From: Tetraselmis striata
Lineage: Eukaryota > Chlorophyta > Chlorodendrophyceae > Chlorodendrales > Chlorodendraceae
Direction: 5' to 3'
NCBI GenBank assembly: GCA_006384855.1
Contig: VCJN01000200.1
Coordinates: forward strand, 62,001-126,000
DNA: 64,000 bases
The notes below the pieces were generated by a model. The model saw only the letters and a program-made list of their open reading frames with translations, did not search any database and was not told where the DNA came from. The position numbers were made by a program, and so were the translations under genes. How positions within the stretch are numbered: the first letter of the stretch is position 1; the number at the start of each line of letters is the position of its first letter. Below are positions 10,446 to 22,269 of this stretch, one piece after another.

Positions 10446-11621
10446 TCAGCAAAGCAGCGGCACAGGCACGAGTAGGACGAGTACAGCTGCGCGCACGAGC
10501 GCGCGAGCGCGCCGAGTACAGTGAGGTGAAGTACTGGTGCACTGTACCCGACGCGATGATAACTCGTACCCTGTACCTGTACTGGCGATGCACGTTACGA
10601 GGGGTGGACACGCAACAACTCGCGATGACAGCGATGTACTGCTGCCGTCATCACCAGCGGTGGTTGTTTCGCCCCCTTGCGCGAAGAGCGGCGGGTGAAA
10701 CGCACAACGCTGAGGGCGCGGGAATGTGGAACCCTGTGTGGTCGTGCCGTACCGGTTCAGGTGTGTCGGGGTCGGTTGTCGGCGACGTCGCAGAAGACCC
10801 GCCGACTCGGTTAGCTGTCGCCGTGGGTTTTTCGCGGAGAGCGATGAGCCGACCGCCGTTGCTGCACCAACGACGGCTGCTGACCAACCCACAAAGCGTA
10901 GGCTTAGGATGATGCCACGAAACGCACAAGTCGCGTTAGGTGGCGGAGCTGTCCCCCGGCGGGCAGCTCGTGTTGTCACAGATGCGTTGCCGTGACGTTG
11001 GAAGCGGGTTGGCCGGCGTAGAGGCCCTTGTAGCCTATGCCGGCCCGTAACGATGCCAATGATGTCGGAGCGAGGGTGACGACGAGGCGGCCGCTGCTGC
11101 TGCACCAGCGACGGCCGCCGAAGTCCCAAACCCAGAGTTGGCCAAGGGTAGTTACGTACACCACGAGACGCCAGGCACGCCAGGTGGTAGAGCTGCCCCC
11201 CGGCGGGCAGCTGCAGGTTGTCGTGGTCCTTGTGACGACGACGTTGGAGTAGGAGACGTCGGAGACGCATCGGCACGGGCCGCACAAACGCCTCCCACTG
11301 CGACCACAGCAAACGTTGCTGAAGCTTCATTGGGGCGAGGGCAACGAGCCCTCTCAAAACACCGGCGCGTGAGCGGCGCCACCCATGTAACAGGCCAATT
11401 ACGCGAGTAGTTCCGGAAAACCACAGCATGTAACGATCGTTGATGCCACGGCGCCCTGCTGCGAGGACAAGGGGACTGGGTTGTAGTGTCTTGCGGGACA
11501 ACAAGTGGTCGCCCCGACGACACGGACGTCCTCCTCCGTCCGCGCCGATTTGTTGCGGTGGGCGTAGTTGTCGTCGTTGACAACCGTGACGAGCAGCGGC
11601 CATGGTGCCGAGCGCGTCCAC
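10446..11621 (-). CDS. Unidentified 391-codon frame inside the 2.3-kb element
   Basis: An arginine-, leucine- and glycine-rich frame is open for 391 codons. Its first 115 or so residues are repeated with about ten changes at 54013-54375 on the opposite strand, where the frame is also open. Preservation in two diverged copies argues weakly for coding. Against that, the DNA is GC-rich and other minus frames are partly open. At least two internal degenerate direct repeats of about 150 bp (around 10850-11000 and 11090-11250) share the ends TGCACCA and GGCGGGCAGCT. No domain is recognised. Confidence 0.35.
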   Translation of the reverse strand: MDALGTMAAARHGCQRRQLRPPQQIGADGGGRPCRRGDHLLSRKTLQPSPLVLAAGRRGINDRYMLWFSGTTRVIGLLHGWRRSRAGVLRGLVALAPMKLQQRLLWSQWEAFVRPVPMRLRRLLLQRRRHKDHDNLQLPAGGQLYHLACLASRGVRNYPWPTLGLGLRRPSLVQQQRPPRRHPRSDIIGIVTGRHRLQGPLRRPTRFQRHGNASVTTRAARRGTAPPPNATCAFRGIILSLRFVGWSAAVVGAATAVGSSLSAKNPRRQLTESAGLLRRRRQPTPTHLNRYGTTTQGSTFPRPQRCAFHPPLFAQGGETTTAGDDGSSTSLSSRVVACPPLVTCIASTGTGYELSSRRVQCTSTSPHCTRRARALVRAAVLVLLVPVPLLC

Positions 11622-11981
11622 CTCACCTAAACCTCAAGAGTTGACTACTGCGAGAGGGCGCTCCACTGCGGGAGCCCCGAAGGCCTGTATTGCGACTCGA
11701 CTTCGGGTGTTGAGGTTTAAACCCCCCCAACGGGGACCCCCCAGCTCCAATTCCTTGCCGTGCGCATCGCCATCCGAAAACGTCCGAGGTGCAAAGCCCG
11801 GGCAAAAACGGAAAACGACCTCGGGCGCACGAGTAGGGAAAACCACACTACCGAGGGGCTGTCTGTCGCTGCCTGATGTTGTAACGCATGTGCGCGGCAC
11901 GACGACTCACTACCGGGTGGATGAACCTCGGTGCGGACTTGTTCAGCCTCAGTGACCCTCGCGCGCACAAGTACGCGAAGC

Positions 11982-12190
11982 CGCTGCCGAAGGCAGCGAG
12001 CTGGAAGATGGCAGACGAGCTGCTGGTGGCTGTCCTAAGTAGCTCCCCGGCCGGGAGCGCAGGGCTCGCGGGCGATGGGGTAGCCCGTACCAAACCCCGA
12101 TGGTAACGGCTTCAAACCACTACAGACCGTACGGGTCGCACTAGGACAGCTGTAGTCCGTTAGGAAACCCCATAAACACGTTTAGATCAT
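11982..12190 (+). repeat. 209-bp terminal direct repeat, right
   Basis: This is the right-hand partner of 9890-10098. It lies 25 bp left of the first Harbinger terminal repeat. Confidence 0.85.
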
Positions 12191-12429
12191 ACATGAGCTA
12201 GCAGCAGAAGGCGATATTGGAGAGGATATTGGAATGGCTGGATATACCGCCACGTCGCGCACCGGCCTACGTCAGTATGTAATCGTTACAGGTGAGTCAT
12301 CATCGAGCACGGTACCGCCCGCATGCCGCAAGTTGCGGCCCACTACCGGCTGCACTTCCAGCCACCCGGCCGAAGTCGCTGCTTCACACTTCCGCTTGCC
12401 GACACGATCAGGCGGCATCGTGCATCACC

Positions 12430-13583
12430 ATGGTGCGCTGGGTCGGCACGGGCCGACAGCAGATTGATGCTATGCGTGGGGTGCAGGCGGCCGTCGCCTT
12501 GTTTGAGTTCAGCACTCGGAAACCTCCGCTCGCCGCCATCTGCCTGCCGCACGTTATCCGCAGCATCCGACACTACCAGCTCATGCGGCGGGTGGCGAGT
12601 AGAGCCTGGCCACAGGAGTTGAACAACCTAAACCTCGACCTAGAGGAGCAGCGACAAGGCGAGCGCGTATTCCGGGACACCTACCGCAAATGAAACCGGA
12701 GCATTTACAGGAGATTCTGGAGGCGTTGGAGGTACCGAGTGTGCTTCGGTACCCCAATCGTGGCGGGAGGTTTACATGCACGACAGGGTTGCTCGTTCTG
12801 CTGGCTCGCCTCGGGACTGCTGGCACCTTGGCTGGACTAGGGAGAAAGCTGCGTATGAACCCCGGACAGAATTAGTAAGATATCCATCACGATGGTGAGG
12901 TGGCTTCGGCAGCGCTGGTCGGCAACTCTGGGCTGTGGGCTGGACATCTCTCGGCTGCCGGAGTATGTGGACGCCATAAAAGCGCGCACAGGCGTGGACA
13001 TGCCTGTTTTTGGCTTCATAGACGTTACTCTGCGAGGTTGTCGGCGCGTCAAGTACGGACAGGCTGCGATTTACTCCGGCCACAAAAAGAAGCATGGCGT
13101 GAAATACCAGATAGTGGCGGTGCCGGACGGACTCATCTGCTGCCTAGCTGGCCCAGTGCAAGGCCGCAGAGGGGACAGTAGGATATCAGAGGAGTCAGAG
13201 CTAGAGGAGTATGTGCTGGGCATCCAGCGCAGGACATGCATAAAGTATCTGATATATGCAGATGCTGCGTATGCAGAGACATGACCGTTGCCACGGGGTA
13301 CAATAAAGTGCAACGCCGCATGGACGCTGCAAAGGATGAGTATTCCCGTGCAATGAATGGCCCCCGCACATCAGTGGAGTGGGCATTTGGCCTTGTTGAA
13401 CAGATATTCCCGTGGGTGGATGATATTGCTGCCAACAATGTGGCCGTCACCCCGGTGGGTCTGTTTTACAAGGCCGCCGTGCTGCTCACTAACTGCATCA
13501 CGTGCGCTCAGGGTCAGGCATCAGTTTTTTACTCCTACTTTGAAATGCCCCCGCCATCACTGGCCAGCTACCTGAGCGCATAA
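12430..13583 (+). pseudogene. Harbinger transposase (DDE_Tnp_4 type), broken
   Basis: The N-terminal region (12430-12690) and the helix-rich MKPEHLQEILEAL part (12690-12875) precede the catalytic core. The core reads GFIDVTLRG near 13010 (first D), YSGHKKKHGVKYQ near 13075, GPVQGRRGDS near 13150 (second D) and VEWAFG near 13375 (E), the DDE triad order of Harbinger nucleases. The product would cut and join the element ends. The frame changes at least three times (about 12690, 12880 and 13280). Some changes could be introns, but the region around 12870-12890 has a plain stop. I consider the gene inactive. Confidence 0.8.
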
Positions 13584-13733
13584 AATAGTTTGTAAACATT
13601 ATTTGCAACTGTGTAGTTTCAATACTGCTGCTGCTTTCACAGCAATTGCCATTGCAACATCATGTCTCTATCTGGATTTTGTCATTTGAGAATTACATTC
13701 AACAGCAACAAAGAATGTAATTACATATCTACT

Positions 13734-15638
13734 CTAGTTCCCTTTTCCTTGTTGCATCTGTTGTATCATAATGCCAAGCAATGTCCCTGTCTGGTTCTGA
13801 ATGTTGCACATGCGCTCATGTGCCGCTGTCATATCCTTCTGGCGTGCTGCTATTTCTTTCTGCGTCTCTGCTAGGCCCCTCATGCCATGTCCTATTTCCG
13901 TCAACAATTCTATCTGCCGCTCGCCCCTCTCTTCATCCTTCTTCATGTACTTGCGCATGGCCGGAAGCATGTCTGACTCCAGCATGACAACAACATTGGA
14001 CATGTCATACTTACTTGATGGGCGCCTGCTAGATCCCCCCGAAGCCTTCCGCTTTGGCTTCTTGCTGCGTGCCTCACGCACCATCTCCGCATGCTCAGCC
14101 TTTGCCGCATCCACAGCTTCTTTGTACTGTTGTGCCCGCTCCGGAGTTCTATTTATAATTCTACAGCAATATATTGGGGGGGGGGGGGGGGGGGAGGGGG
14201 CAAACTTGCATTACATATCCAACACCTACACATAAATTACCATGCATAGCGCATAGTGGCACAGGGGCTCACCTTTTGTCAAGCAGGCGGAGGGCGTTAC
14301 TGGCTATGGCCATGGCAGCATACTTTACGGCTTGCACCCGCTCCTCATCAATCTTCAATTTTAGCACTCCGATAAGACGCTCCACCTCCTTCCTACGGGC
14401 CTGGAAGTAGCTGCTGAGGCGTTCGGCAAAGGCCTCATTCCCCCTCACAGGTGGCCCGCCGTCATCCAGCAGATGCATGTGGGGGAAATGGAGCAGCCGC
14501 TCCGCTGCCTCCAGCATGTCATGGAGGCAGCCCATGCCAGCCTCGTCCGTTGTGCCGGTGCCGCCCTCCTGATGCTGCAAGATGCTGCGCCATCAGCATC
14601 TTCACAGCCAGCGCCCAGGTGACCTCAGCGTCCTCACCTAGCTCCTTGAAGTCCAAAAAGCTCCACGGCTCAGGCAGCTCCGTGCAGCCAGGAGATAAAA
14701 TGGGCAGGGAAGCAAAAGAGGACCATGTGCATAGCTCCCGCTGCTCCTTCTCCTCCGCAGTAAGCTGTATGACGTCAGCGACGTCCGGAGACATAGGCAG
14801 CTCGTCCGGCAGCTCGTCCGAATCATAGCCACTGGGTGCCTCATCAGCGCCATTGACTATGCTCTGGCCATCTGTAGCGCCCCGCATAGCCTGCAAATTA
14901 TTACGGCGATTGCCTAAGCCTTGCGCCAGTCTGCAAAGGGGGAGAAGTGGCAGTAAATTAGAACAGGAAAGTATGGGAAGACAGCAGCACACTGCATCGG
15001 CACCTACAACTCACCGCTCAATCGCCAGGCCGTGAGCATCCTTCATAGCTCCCTCCTTAGCTTTTTCCTTCTTCCCCTTGTCCGCGGTCTCCGCGTTGCT
15101 GTCCAGCTTCGCGAGAGCCTCCGAAAACTTGGGCAACAGCTCCAGGTATCCCTCCACCGTCTCGGTGACGGCCTCATCCGGCTGCAGCGGATGGCCGTCC
15201 GGCAGATCGGCTCCGACCCAGCCCACCAGGAAGAGGTACTCCCGCAGCTCCGACCACTGCTTGTACCCGGCCTCGCCCTTTTGCAACGCGTCCTCCGCGC
15301 ACAGCTGCGGCAACAGCGCCTGCCACATGCTGCAGTTCAGGCCGTCCTTGCTCTTTCGAGCATCACCAGCCGACCAGGCGCGGACGATCTGCTCGACGCG
15401 CTTGACCAACACCCGCCCCTCGGGCAAGACCGCCGTACCGGAGTCAGGGCGAAACTGCCCCATTTCCTTTCGCAGCTTGTCTTGCAGCTTGCCCTTCTTC
15501 CCGTGTTGACTGTCCGCCTTCCAGTAGTCGTAGATATCCGCGGCATCCGCCGCGTGCATCAGCACCGAGATCCACTCCACGTCCCGCTCCAGGCGGGGCT
15601 TCCATTCTAGCGAGGATACTGCGGTAGCCTTCGCCCCC
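13734..15638 (-). CDS. Harbinger accessory (Myb/trihelix-like) protein gene, spliced
   Basis: Minus-strand exons run from about 15638 to 15015, from 14930 to about 14277, and from about 14163 to 13737. The first intron (14931-15014) has GTGAGT...TTTGCAG borders and keeps phase, and the last is also GT-AG and in phase. Exon 1 contains a KLQDKLRKEM segment. The final exon has a basic KKPKRKASGG stretch and a coiled-coil tail. In Harbinger elements a second, DNA-binding protein works with the transposase. Position and the regulatory-looking composition fit, but I cannot see a definite Myb motif. One frameshift lies near 14580. Confidence 0.55.
14176..14195. repeat. Poly-G run in intron
   Basis: A nearly pure G run lies in the last intron of the accessory gene. 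Similar long G or C runs mark many introns and spacers in the window. Confidence 0.8.
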
Positions 15639-15942
15639 TCAGTCGCGGGGACTTCGTCTAGGCGACACCGGGGGGGCGTGTGTGTAGTCGCTGCAAGGAT
15701 GAGGTGGTGGGTCGGTTTTTGAAACGCGCGAAGGATGATGCGCGGGCCGTGACAGCCGGACGGGAATCCGCCAGCTCAATTTAAAATTACCGGTTGATAA
15801 CGCCTCTCCAATTTGGTCGCGCCTCTCCAATATCGCGCCAAACAGGAGAGGCCAGCCTCTACTCCAATTTTGGCGTACGCGAGGGTGTACGCGCTTACGT
15901 GGCGCGGGGATGCTGACGTGCCACTCCAAAATCCTCTCGAAT

Positions 15943-16256
15943 TTGTCGCGAATACCCCGTATTACTGCAAATATGACCGAGATTTCAGGTCATTCCGAAT
16001 TATCAAACCGATGCGCGCGATGATGTAATCCGTTAAGAATTACAAGGTACCGCGGCGATCACTCGACAGGTTTTTTTCCTGTCCAGCGTGGACTTCGTCG
16101 TTCAACGACAGCACGAGAAACGCAGACCCGTATACACGATAAACACCGTACCTCCACGGTCACGCCGTCCGATCTTCACGTGACCATCTTGGAGCGATGC
16201 ACAGGGATTCGGGCAGCGCAGTGCATGCGGGCGCGGATTCGCAGATGAATTATGGT
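15943..16256. other. Spacer between Harbinger 1 and the DIRS element
   Basis: No gene, repeat partner or motif was recognised in this 314-bp stretch. Confidence 0.4.
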
Positions 16257-16452
16257 CATATTGAGAATTATAGAGGTTTGAATTGCACGGGGCTAAGTAC
16301 GACGGCTGTTACGCGACGTTACAAATTCCGCCAAACGCGGCTAGGACGCTACTGCCGTGTGCCCACGTCCATCCCTCACCCCGATATGACGCCCTGTGAC
16401 GCGGCGGTGTCTTCACCTTCTGCCTTTTGCGCCAGCTTCAAGCTAGCGCAAC
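16257..16452 (+). repeat. DIRS fossil 1, A1 repeat
   Basis: It is 196 bp long and about 92 percent identical by eye to 25693-25888. Confidence 0.85.
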
Positions 16453-16554
16453 GGCATCGAGACTCTCGCAGTCTCGCAAGGTGACACACGATCTCAGAAC
16501 GACGTTCGACGCCAGCCGCTCGCCGCGACTGCAATAACGACAGCATGCCGTACT

Positions 16555-17581
16555 ATGGACAACACACGGTTGTCTGACGATCTGTACGATTCGGAGGGGT
16601 GCGGTGCAGTCAACGCCGCGAGTTCGACAACTGACACCGCTAGCCTCACTGCGCTGGTGCAGCGGATGTTGATGCGACTTGAAGAGCTAGACTCCCGCAC
16701 CTCTTCCATTCTACAACCACCTCCGCAGAAACCTATTCCCGCGACGCCAGCCGGCGGCCTCGAGGGCGACGACGAGGGGGACCACCCTCCCCCGCCCGGT
16801 TTCCCTGCAAAATCTCCAGGCCACGCGGCGTTCATCGAAACGCGCGACTAGATCGACTACTGCTGCGGGCATACGCCGAGTCTATGCCCCCCGTAGGACT
16901 CACCAACCCCGGGCTGTGGATCCCACGCAACGACGAGTGGGACCGCTACCTCGCCGACGAGAAGAAGCACGCAACACGCGACGAGTATCGCCACCCGCTG
17001 TGCTATGGAGTCTTTGCCGCCTCCGCGCACGCGGCGCTCACGCACGGACGATGTGGCAACGCTTCACGCGGAAAACGCCACTGCTCGCGACACCGCGGAC
17101 GCCAACGACCTACTCGACTCCGCAATTCGCACGATCACGACGTGCGGCGGGCAGGCTGCTGAAGACCGGCTCACCTACCTCCGGCGTTTCGAGTGCAAGA
17201 AGGCGCTTACCGGTGAGGAGCGAGTCGCCGAGCGCCTCGTATACTTCCGCTTCTTCGACACCACCGCCGCCGAGCGCTCCAACAATGGCGTCGACGGCCT
17301 CCTCAACGCCCTGGGCGGCAAACGACTCGAGGTCAGCCTTCACCAGGAGGCCAAGGCGCAGGCCGCCCCGCAGTTCGAGGGCAGCGGCAGCGGAGGGAGC
17401 GGAGGCGGCAGCTGCGGCAACATCCGCATCTAGGAGCAGGAGCGTGCAAAACACGCAGACCGAGCCACTAAGGAGAGGGCGGACAATAACAAGGACAAAG
17501 ACATACAAGATCAAGGGCAAGCCACAGCCCGGCAACCCTGCGACGAAGACTACTACCCCGCAGACTGAGGAGCAGAACTGA
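16555..17581 (+). pseudogene. Gag-like region of DIRS fossil 1
   Basis: Open frames in front of the RT encode an acidic, proline-rich then glycine/alanine-rich product with no enzymatic motifs. It sits where the structural protein lies in this order. The assignment is by position, and the region is part of a fossil. Confidence 0.45.
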
Positions 17582-17605
17582 CGGTGTGCCCCGCCGTTCC
17601 GAGTC

Positions 17606-19602
17606 ATGCTACCCAAGTTCAAGCTACATGCGACACCGCGTGCGGCGGCGATGGCGGCAATGGTAAGACATCGGGGCGAGCGATCAAGTCCTACGGTGGA
17701 TCCAGAAGGGCGTCCGGATCCCTTCAAGCACAACCGCCCCCCATCCAACTTTCACCACGGCATCAGCATGCATGACGCTACCCCAGCGCAGCTCACCTTC
17801 CTCGAGGGTGAGCTTGCCCGCTTCGTGGAGTCCGGCGCATGGGAGCTTGGCACCTGCCGCAAGTGGGTGTCAAGACTCTTTTTAGTGCCCAAGCCCGGCG
17901 TCAACCAGTGGCGCTGCATCATCGACCTCCGCGTGCTCAACTCCTATTGTGTGCGCAAGCGGGTCAAGATGGAGACCCTACTGGGAGTGCGCCACCTCAC
18001 CAAAAAAGGAGACTACATGTTCTCCTTCGACCTCCAGGACGGCTTCGATGCTCTAGGCATCGCAGAGGCGGGCCGGGACTACTTCACCGTGGACGTCCGA
18101 GGTCAGATCTATAGGCTCGTGGGTCTGCCAATGGGCTGGAGCCTCTCGCCCTATTACTTCGTCACCCTCACCCAAGTATTCATTACCCACCTGCGGAAAC
18201 CCGAGCCCGAGCCCCCCTCATCGTCTACACAACCCACACGGAGCAAGCGCTACCTCCGGCGGACCAGGTGGAGGGGAGCGCGCATCCTACCTTACGTGGA
18301 CGTCTTCCTCCTCTTCTCCGCGTCGGTGCTGGAGCGGGCGCTCCACCTCCGTCAGCGGCTCGCCAGCCTCCTCGACACCTTGGGGATGCAGCGGAACCCC
18401 ACAAAGGGCTTCGCGGAGCCCTACCAGCAGGCACCTCGGGGTGGACATCGACTCAGCGTCCGGCATGTTCTACGCACCGGCACTCCGGCAGACAAGCTGG
18501 ACTGGCTCTCCCGGCGGGCCACCCGGCTCATCGGCCGTGCCACGCGGAACGCCAGGTGGCTCCCGGTGCGCGAGCTGCAGTAACTGGCAGGGCATGCGCC
18601 GAACCTCTTTCTGGCGATCCGGCCGCAAGATTCTCCACTCCGTGGTCGGCGACCGGTGGGGCGGGCGCGTCCGGATGACGCCACAGCTCCGCCGCGACCT
18701 ATTACAGTGGTGGACATCGGTGCCCAGTCAGTCCAACGGCAAGCCCATCCACCGCCCGGTGAAGACGGCTTATCTGCACACCGACAACTCGGGCTATGGA
18801 TGGGGCGGGGTGTTGAACGGCAGGCTGGAGGCGCGGGGATTCCGGAGCTCGGCGGACGAGCGCCATCACATCACTTGGAACGAGCCCAAAGCGGTCCGAC
18901 TTGCCGTGGAAAGCTTCCTCCCCCGCCACCTCGCCGGGCGCAACATCCTCATGCACGAGGACAACGAGGCGGTATGTCACGTTCTGTCGGGCCTAACCTC
19001 ACGCTTTCCCGAGATGATGGCCGAGCTGCGACGACTCTGGTGCTTGCTGGGTTCGGACGATCCACTTGTGCGCGCGGTGTATTCGCTCGGCAGCGAATAT
19101 CTGGGCAGACCGTCTAAGCCGGCACCTCGGCAGCAATGATTGGCAACTCGACCCCCTCTTGTTCTCGGAATTGGAGAGCCGGTTCGGCCCTTACTCCATC
19201 GACCGCTTCGCGTCCGCCCTCAACACCCTGCTCCCCCGCTACAACGCGGCGTGGATGGACCCGACGTGCGAGGCGGTGGACTCGTTGCACCTGCCGGATG
19301 CGGACTGGCGCCGCGAAAATAACTGGTGCAACGCACCCTGGCCCCTGATACCCGACATCGTGCACACGTTGCAGCAGAATGGCGCAGCGGCGACCGTCGT
19401 CGCGCCGCGATGGGAGGGCAAGGCTTGGCACCAAGCACTCCCCGAGGTGGCAGTGGAGGAGCTCATGGTGGCGCCTCGCGCCGGTTTGTTCCGGCCGGGG
19501 CGGCGGGACGGGCGAGGTATAATCGGCGGGCCTTGCTGGCCCGTGACTGTATTCCGCGTTCCCTTCACTAGCTTCCCAGCATGTCTCGTAATTACACTGT
19601 AA
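17606..19602 (+). pseudogene. RT, RNase H and post-RNase H regions of DIRS fossil 1
   Basis: The RT part has the WRCIIDLRVLN, FSFDLQDGFDA and GLPMGWSLSPYYF landmarks typical of DIRS-like polymerases. The RNase H part has HTDNSGYGWGG and HEDNEAVCHVLSG. The following part has FGPYSIDRFAS and ENNWCNAPWPLI, a pairing typical of DIRS-order elements. Together these domains copied the element RNA. The region is a fossil with more than one break. Confidence 0.8.
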
Positions 19603-19609
19603 TGGCCCG

Positions 19610-20880
19610 TAATCGCGATTTCCCACGGAATGGGCTTGTAATTGCTGTATATACCGTGTAATCGCCACTTTTCTCCTAGGCTCGGTAGTCGCAATGAAGT
19701 CCCCGGCGGGCCCGCCTCCCGTAATTTATACCAGTACCATGTCGTGCCGTCCCCATAGTACATTGGGCCCATATAGCGCCTCGCGTGGTTACCCGTAATC
19801 TTTGGGACTTCCGCCATGCTGTACTTTAACGCCTCACAATAAGCTCCGTGCCGACTCGCAAGGGCAACGCCCAACGGCATCTTACAGGGTAGGGTTAAAA
19901 ACCGGGTGATTTTTTTACAGGTGCGGGCGGGCAGTTAACCATCGTAGCAGCGCCAGTGAGTAGCTCCTACTACCCACCCCCACACGCTGCGAGCCGCCGG
20001 CGCCAAGTACTGGTGTGCCATCGGGCGTCGCAACTCCAAGCGCCGTATTCCTATGGGGAAGGAGGGCTGGACTCCTGCCCACGGCTAACTGTAGGGTACC
20101 GGTATCGGCACATTAGCAGCCCTCGCCGCGGCCCGCAGAACAGTATGCTTACGCGACGCGCCGGGACATTTTGGCCTTCACCATCAGCCCACGCCCGCCG
20201 CTCGTGGGGCCACCATACACGGTTCGGTCACTCAAAGCCCGGCACAACGTCTCGAGGACACTAAAGCCTGCCGCCACGGTGGTTTTCGCCATCATCCAGG
20301 CGGAGCTCGGCCGAAGCTTGTCAGGTGAGCGCGGGCGAGTCACAGTGCGCACTCGACTTTCTGCCTAACCTCGACCCTCCTCCCCTCGCTGTCAAAGTGA
20401 TCCCTGGACCTGATCCGGCACCCGCCCTAGTCAAACTTCAGAATCCGGCAGTATAGAACCATACCTGCCGGTTAAGTTTTTGCCGGTCAGAATATGTGTC
20501 GACCCCATTTGTGATATGTGGTGTGTGCATATATGTTGCTGTGTCCACGTGCATTTTGTCTGGTTCTTGGCGATGCGTGCGCTGCGCCGCTGAGCCACTC
20601 AACGACCTCCCCCCTCGCGCACGGCCGATGCACGGCCTGTGACTTCCCTCCGTGATTGATTGTCAACTAGTTTTTGACCGTTATGTAGACCTGGCTTGTG
20701 CTGCGGCACGTGACTCGACCGGCGTGTAATTCATTTGCTTTGCATGTGATCGCTCGCTCTCTGGGACTGCATCGCTGCAATTTTGTGTGCGGCACTATGC
20801 ATCGGGCAGCACGGAATGGGATCATGTTTGAATTACATGGATGTGCTGCAAACTTGTATTGACTAAATATCTAGCTGTCT
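19610..20880. other. Foreign spacer inside DIRS fossil 1
   Basis: No confident gene is seen. A short minus frame at 20149-20352 and its plus-strand shadow are the longest coherent pieces. Composition shifts from GC-rich to mixed near 20450. Confidence 0.4.
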
Positions 20881-20884
20881 GGTT

Positions 20885-21665
20885 GCTTACGCCGGTGCGC
20901 CCTATGCTCTGCTGCCGAATCTGTGCCAGCCCGACCCCCAGCACGGCCTTGGCGTGAATGTGCTGCGGTGCCGGCATGACCCGTGAGGATCCACCTCCTG
21001 CTCTGTCGTCCTTCTTGTGCTTAGTCGTGCAGCGACGCCTCGCTGCATCCTTGACTGCAATGTGACTGTGCTACACCCCCGGGCAGTGATAGTCGCTGAT
21101 GCAGCCATGCTCCCGGATCCAAGCCGCAGCAGCACGGAGAATTGCTTGCCGCGCATCTGAATTCCATCCCTCTGCAGCTTTCAGACTTGCTAGATCACGC
21201 CTCCCTCCTTGCCTCCTTGGCAATAAAGTCCGTGTAGCTGTCACCACCTTCACGCATGCCAAACAAAGATAGCAGCAGGAATGCAATTGTAAGTGATGTT
21301 GAATTGATGCCGGCAAAATTTCAAACCACAACACAGTACATGCAGTACATGCATTTATCGCACCTTAATACAAGCACACTTTATTGCAATTATTATTGGG
21401 GCTATTGATGGACCAGCCATCCATCCCTTTCCCATGTGCATTCCTGCGCTCTATGATTGCCTTGATCACGACCATGGTGATCTTCACCTCCCCCTTCTCG
21501 TAGATCATAGTGGCATCTGCCAAGATGCAGTCTGATGACAAAGTCGCCGGGCAGCTCTGCCAGCGGGACCTGCTCAAACCTTCTCCTGAGCGCTGACTCA
21601 GAAACAGTGACCACAGCGGACAGCCCATCCCCTGACTTCTCTATCCCAATCTGCATGCGCATCTG
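20885..21665 (-). pseudogene. Unidentified spliced gene remnant inside DIRS fossil 1
   Basis: Three exon-like blocks lie on the minus strand. Block one (21662 to about 21400) follows a GAGCAG acceptor and reads ALRRRFEQVPLAELPGDFVI, then after a one-base frame change ATMIYEKGEVKITMVVIKAI. Block two (about 21245-21071) contains LASLKAAEGWNSDARQAILR. Block three (about 21060-20886) begins after a TTGCAG acceptor and ends at a stop. AATAAA occurs near 21385. The protein pieces look conserved and helical, but I do not recognise the family. It could be a captured host gene or the gene of another element. Confidence 0.4.
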
Positions 21666-22269
21666 CTCATCTCATGCTCCCTGGCGGTTTCTTTTGCATG
21701 CCACACATGTATGGGAGTCTTGTATGGCGCCGGGGCTCTGCATATCATGACATCAAAGATATACATCATATCAGAGCATGCTATGATAGACATATATATT
21801 ATTGCATACATGCATGTGAATGGCACAGCAGCGGGACACATCTTCTATTTCCCTGCTTGTACAAAGTAGCCTGCGTGATTCTTGATATGTGAGACTACGT
21901 GCTAGCGCTGCCTGTGGCTGCGGAGTAAGTCGCCTTGCGCCTTGGTGCACCGTGTGCCAACCGGCCTCTTGCGCGGCACTACAAGCCGTTTGGCAGCCCC
22001 GTCGTATTGGGATAGTCAGTCGCTTGTCTCATTGCTGCTTATTGGGCTTGTGCAGACGCTTACCGTCAAATTACAAGCTCATTACGGGACCCTTCCCCGT
22101 TGAAAGGTAGTTACGAGCGAAGTCTGACCCTGGAGCACGTCTGCGTCAAATGAGGGCACACGTGTTCTCATTTACACGCTAAATACGGTCGCCATACGGG
22201 ATATGGCTCAGCGCCGGACACAATTATGCGGATATTACGCTATGGATACGCAGCAAGCCGCGTACTCGC

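Larger units (their letters stand above)
9890..12190 (-). mobile_element. 2.3-kb element flanked by 209-bp direct repeats
   Basis: Two nearly identical 209-bp repeats bracket about 1.88 kb. The interior holds a 391-codon minus-strand frame. Part of the same interior recurs inverted at 53955-54366, so this is a dispersed repeat and not a chance duplication. The layout resembles a miniature terminal-repeat element. No RT, integrase or transposase is visible, so it would depend on another element. Two differences in 209 bp suggest recent duplication. Confidence 0.6.
12216..15942 (+). mobile_element. PIF/Harbinger DNA transposon 1
   Basis: Terminal inverted repeats at 12216-12238 and 15920-15942 match at 20 of 23 positions (ATTGGAGAGGAT core). 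Extra copies of CCTCTCCAAT near 15803 and 15821 look like subterminal repeats. Inside are a plus-strand DDE transposase and a minus-strand accessory gene, tail to tail, the usual Harbinger plan. I could not find a clean 3-bp target duplication. The same ATTGGAGAGGATATT word also occurs at 9717. Confidence 0.8.

Noticed and set aside
9890-12190. A classic LTR retrotransposon
   Set aside because: The 209-bp repeats lack TG...CA ends, and no primer-binding site or pol motif is seen, so only a generic terminal-repeat element is claimed.
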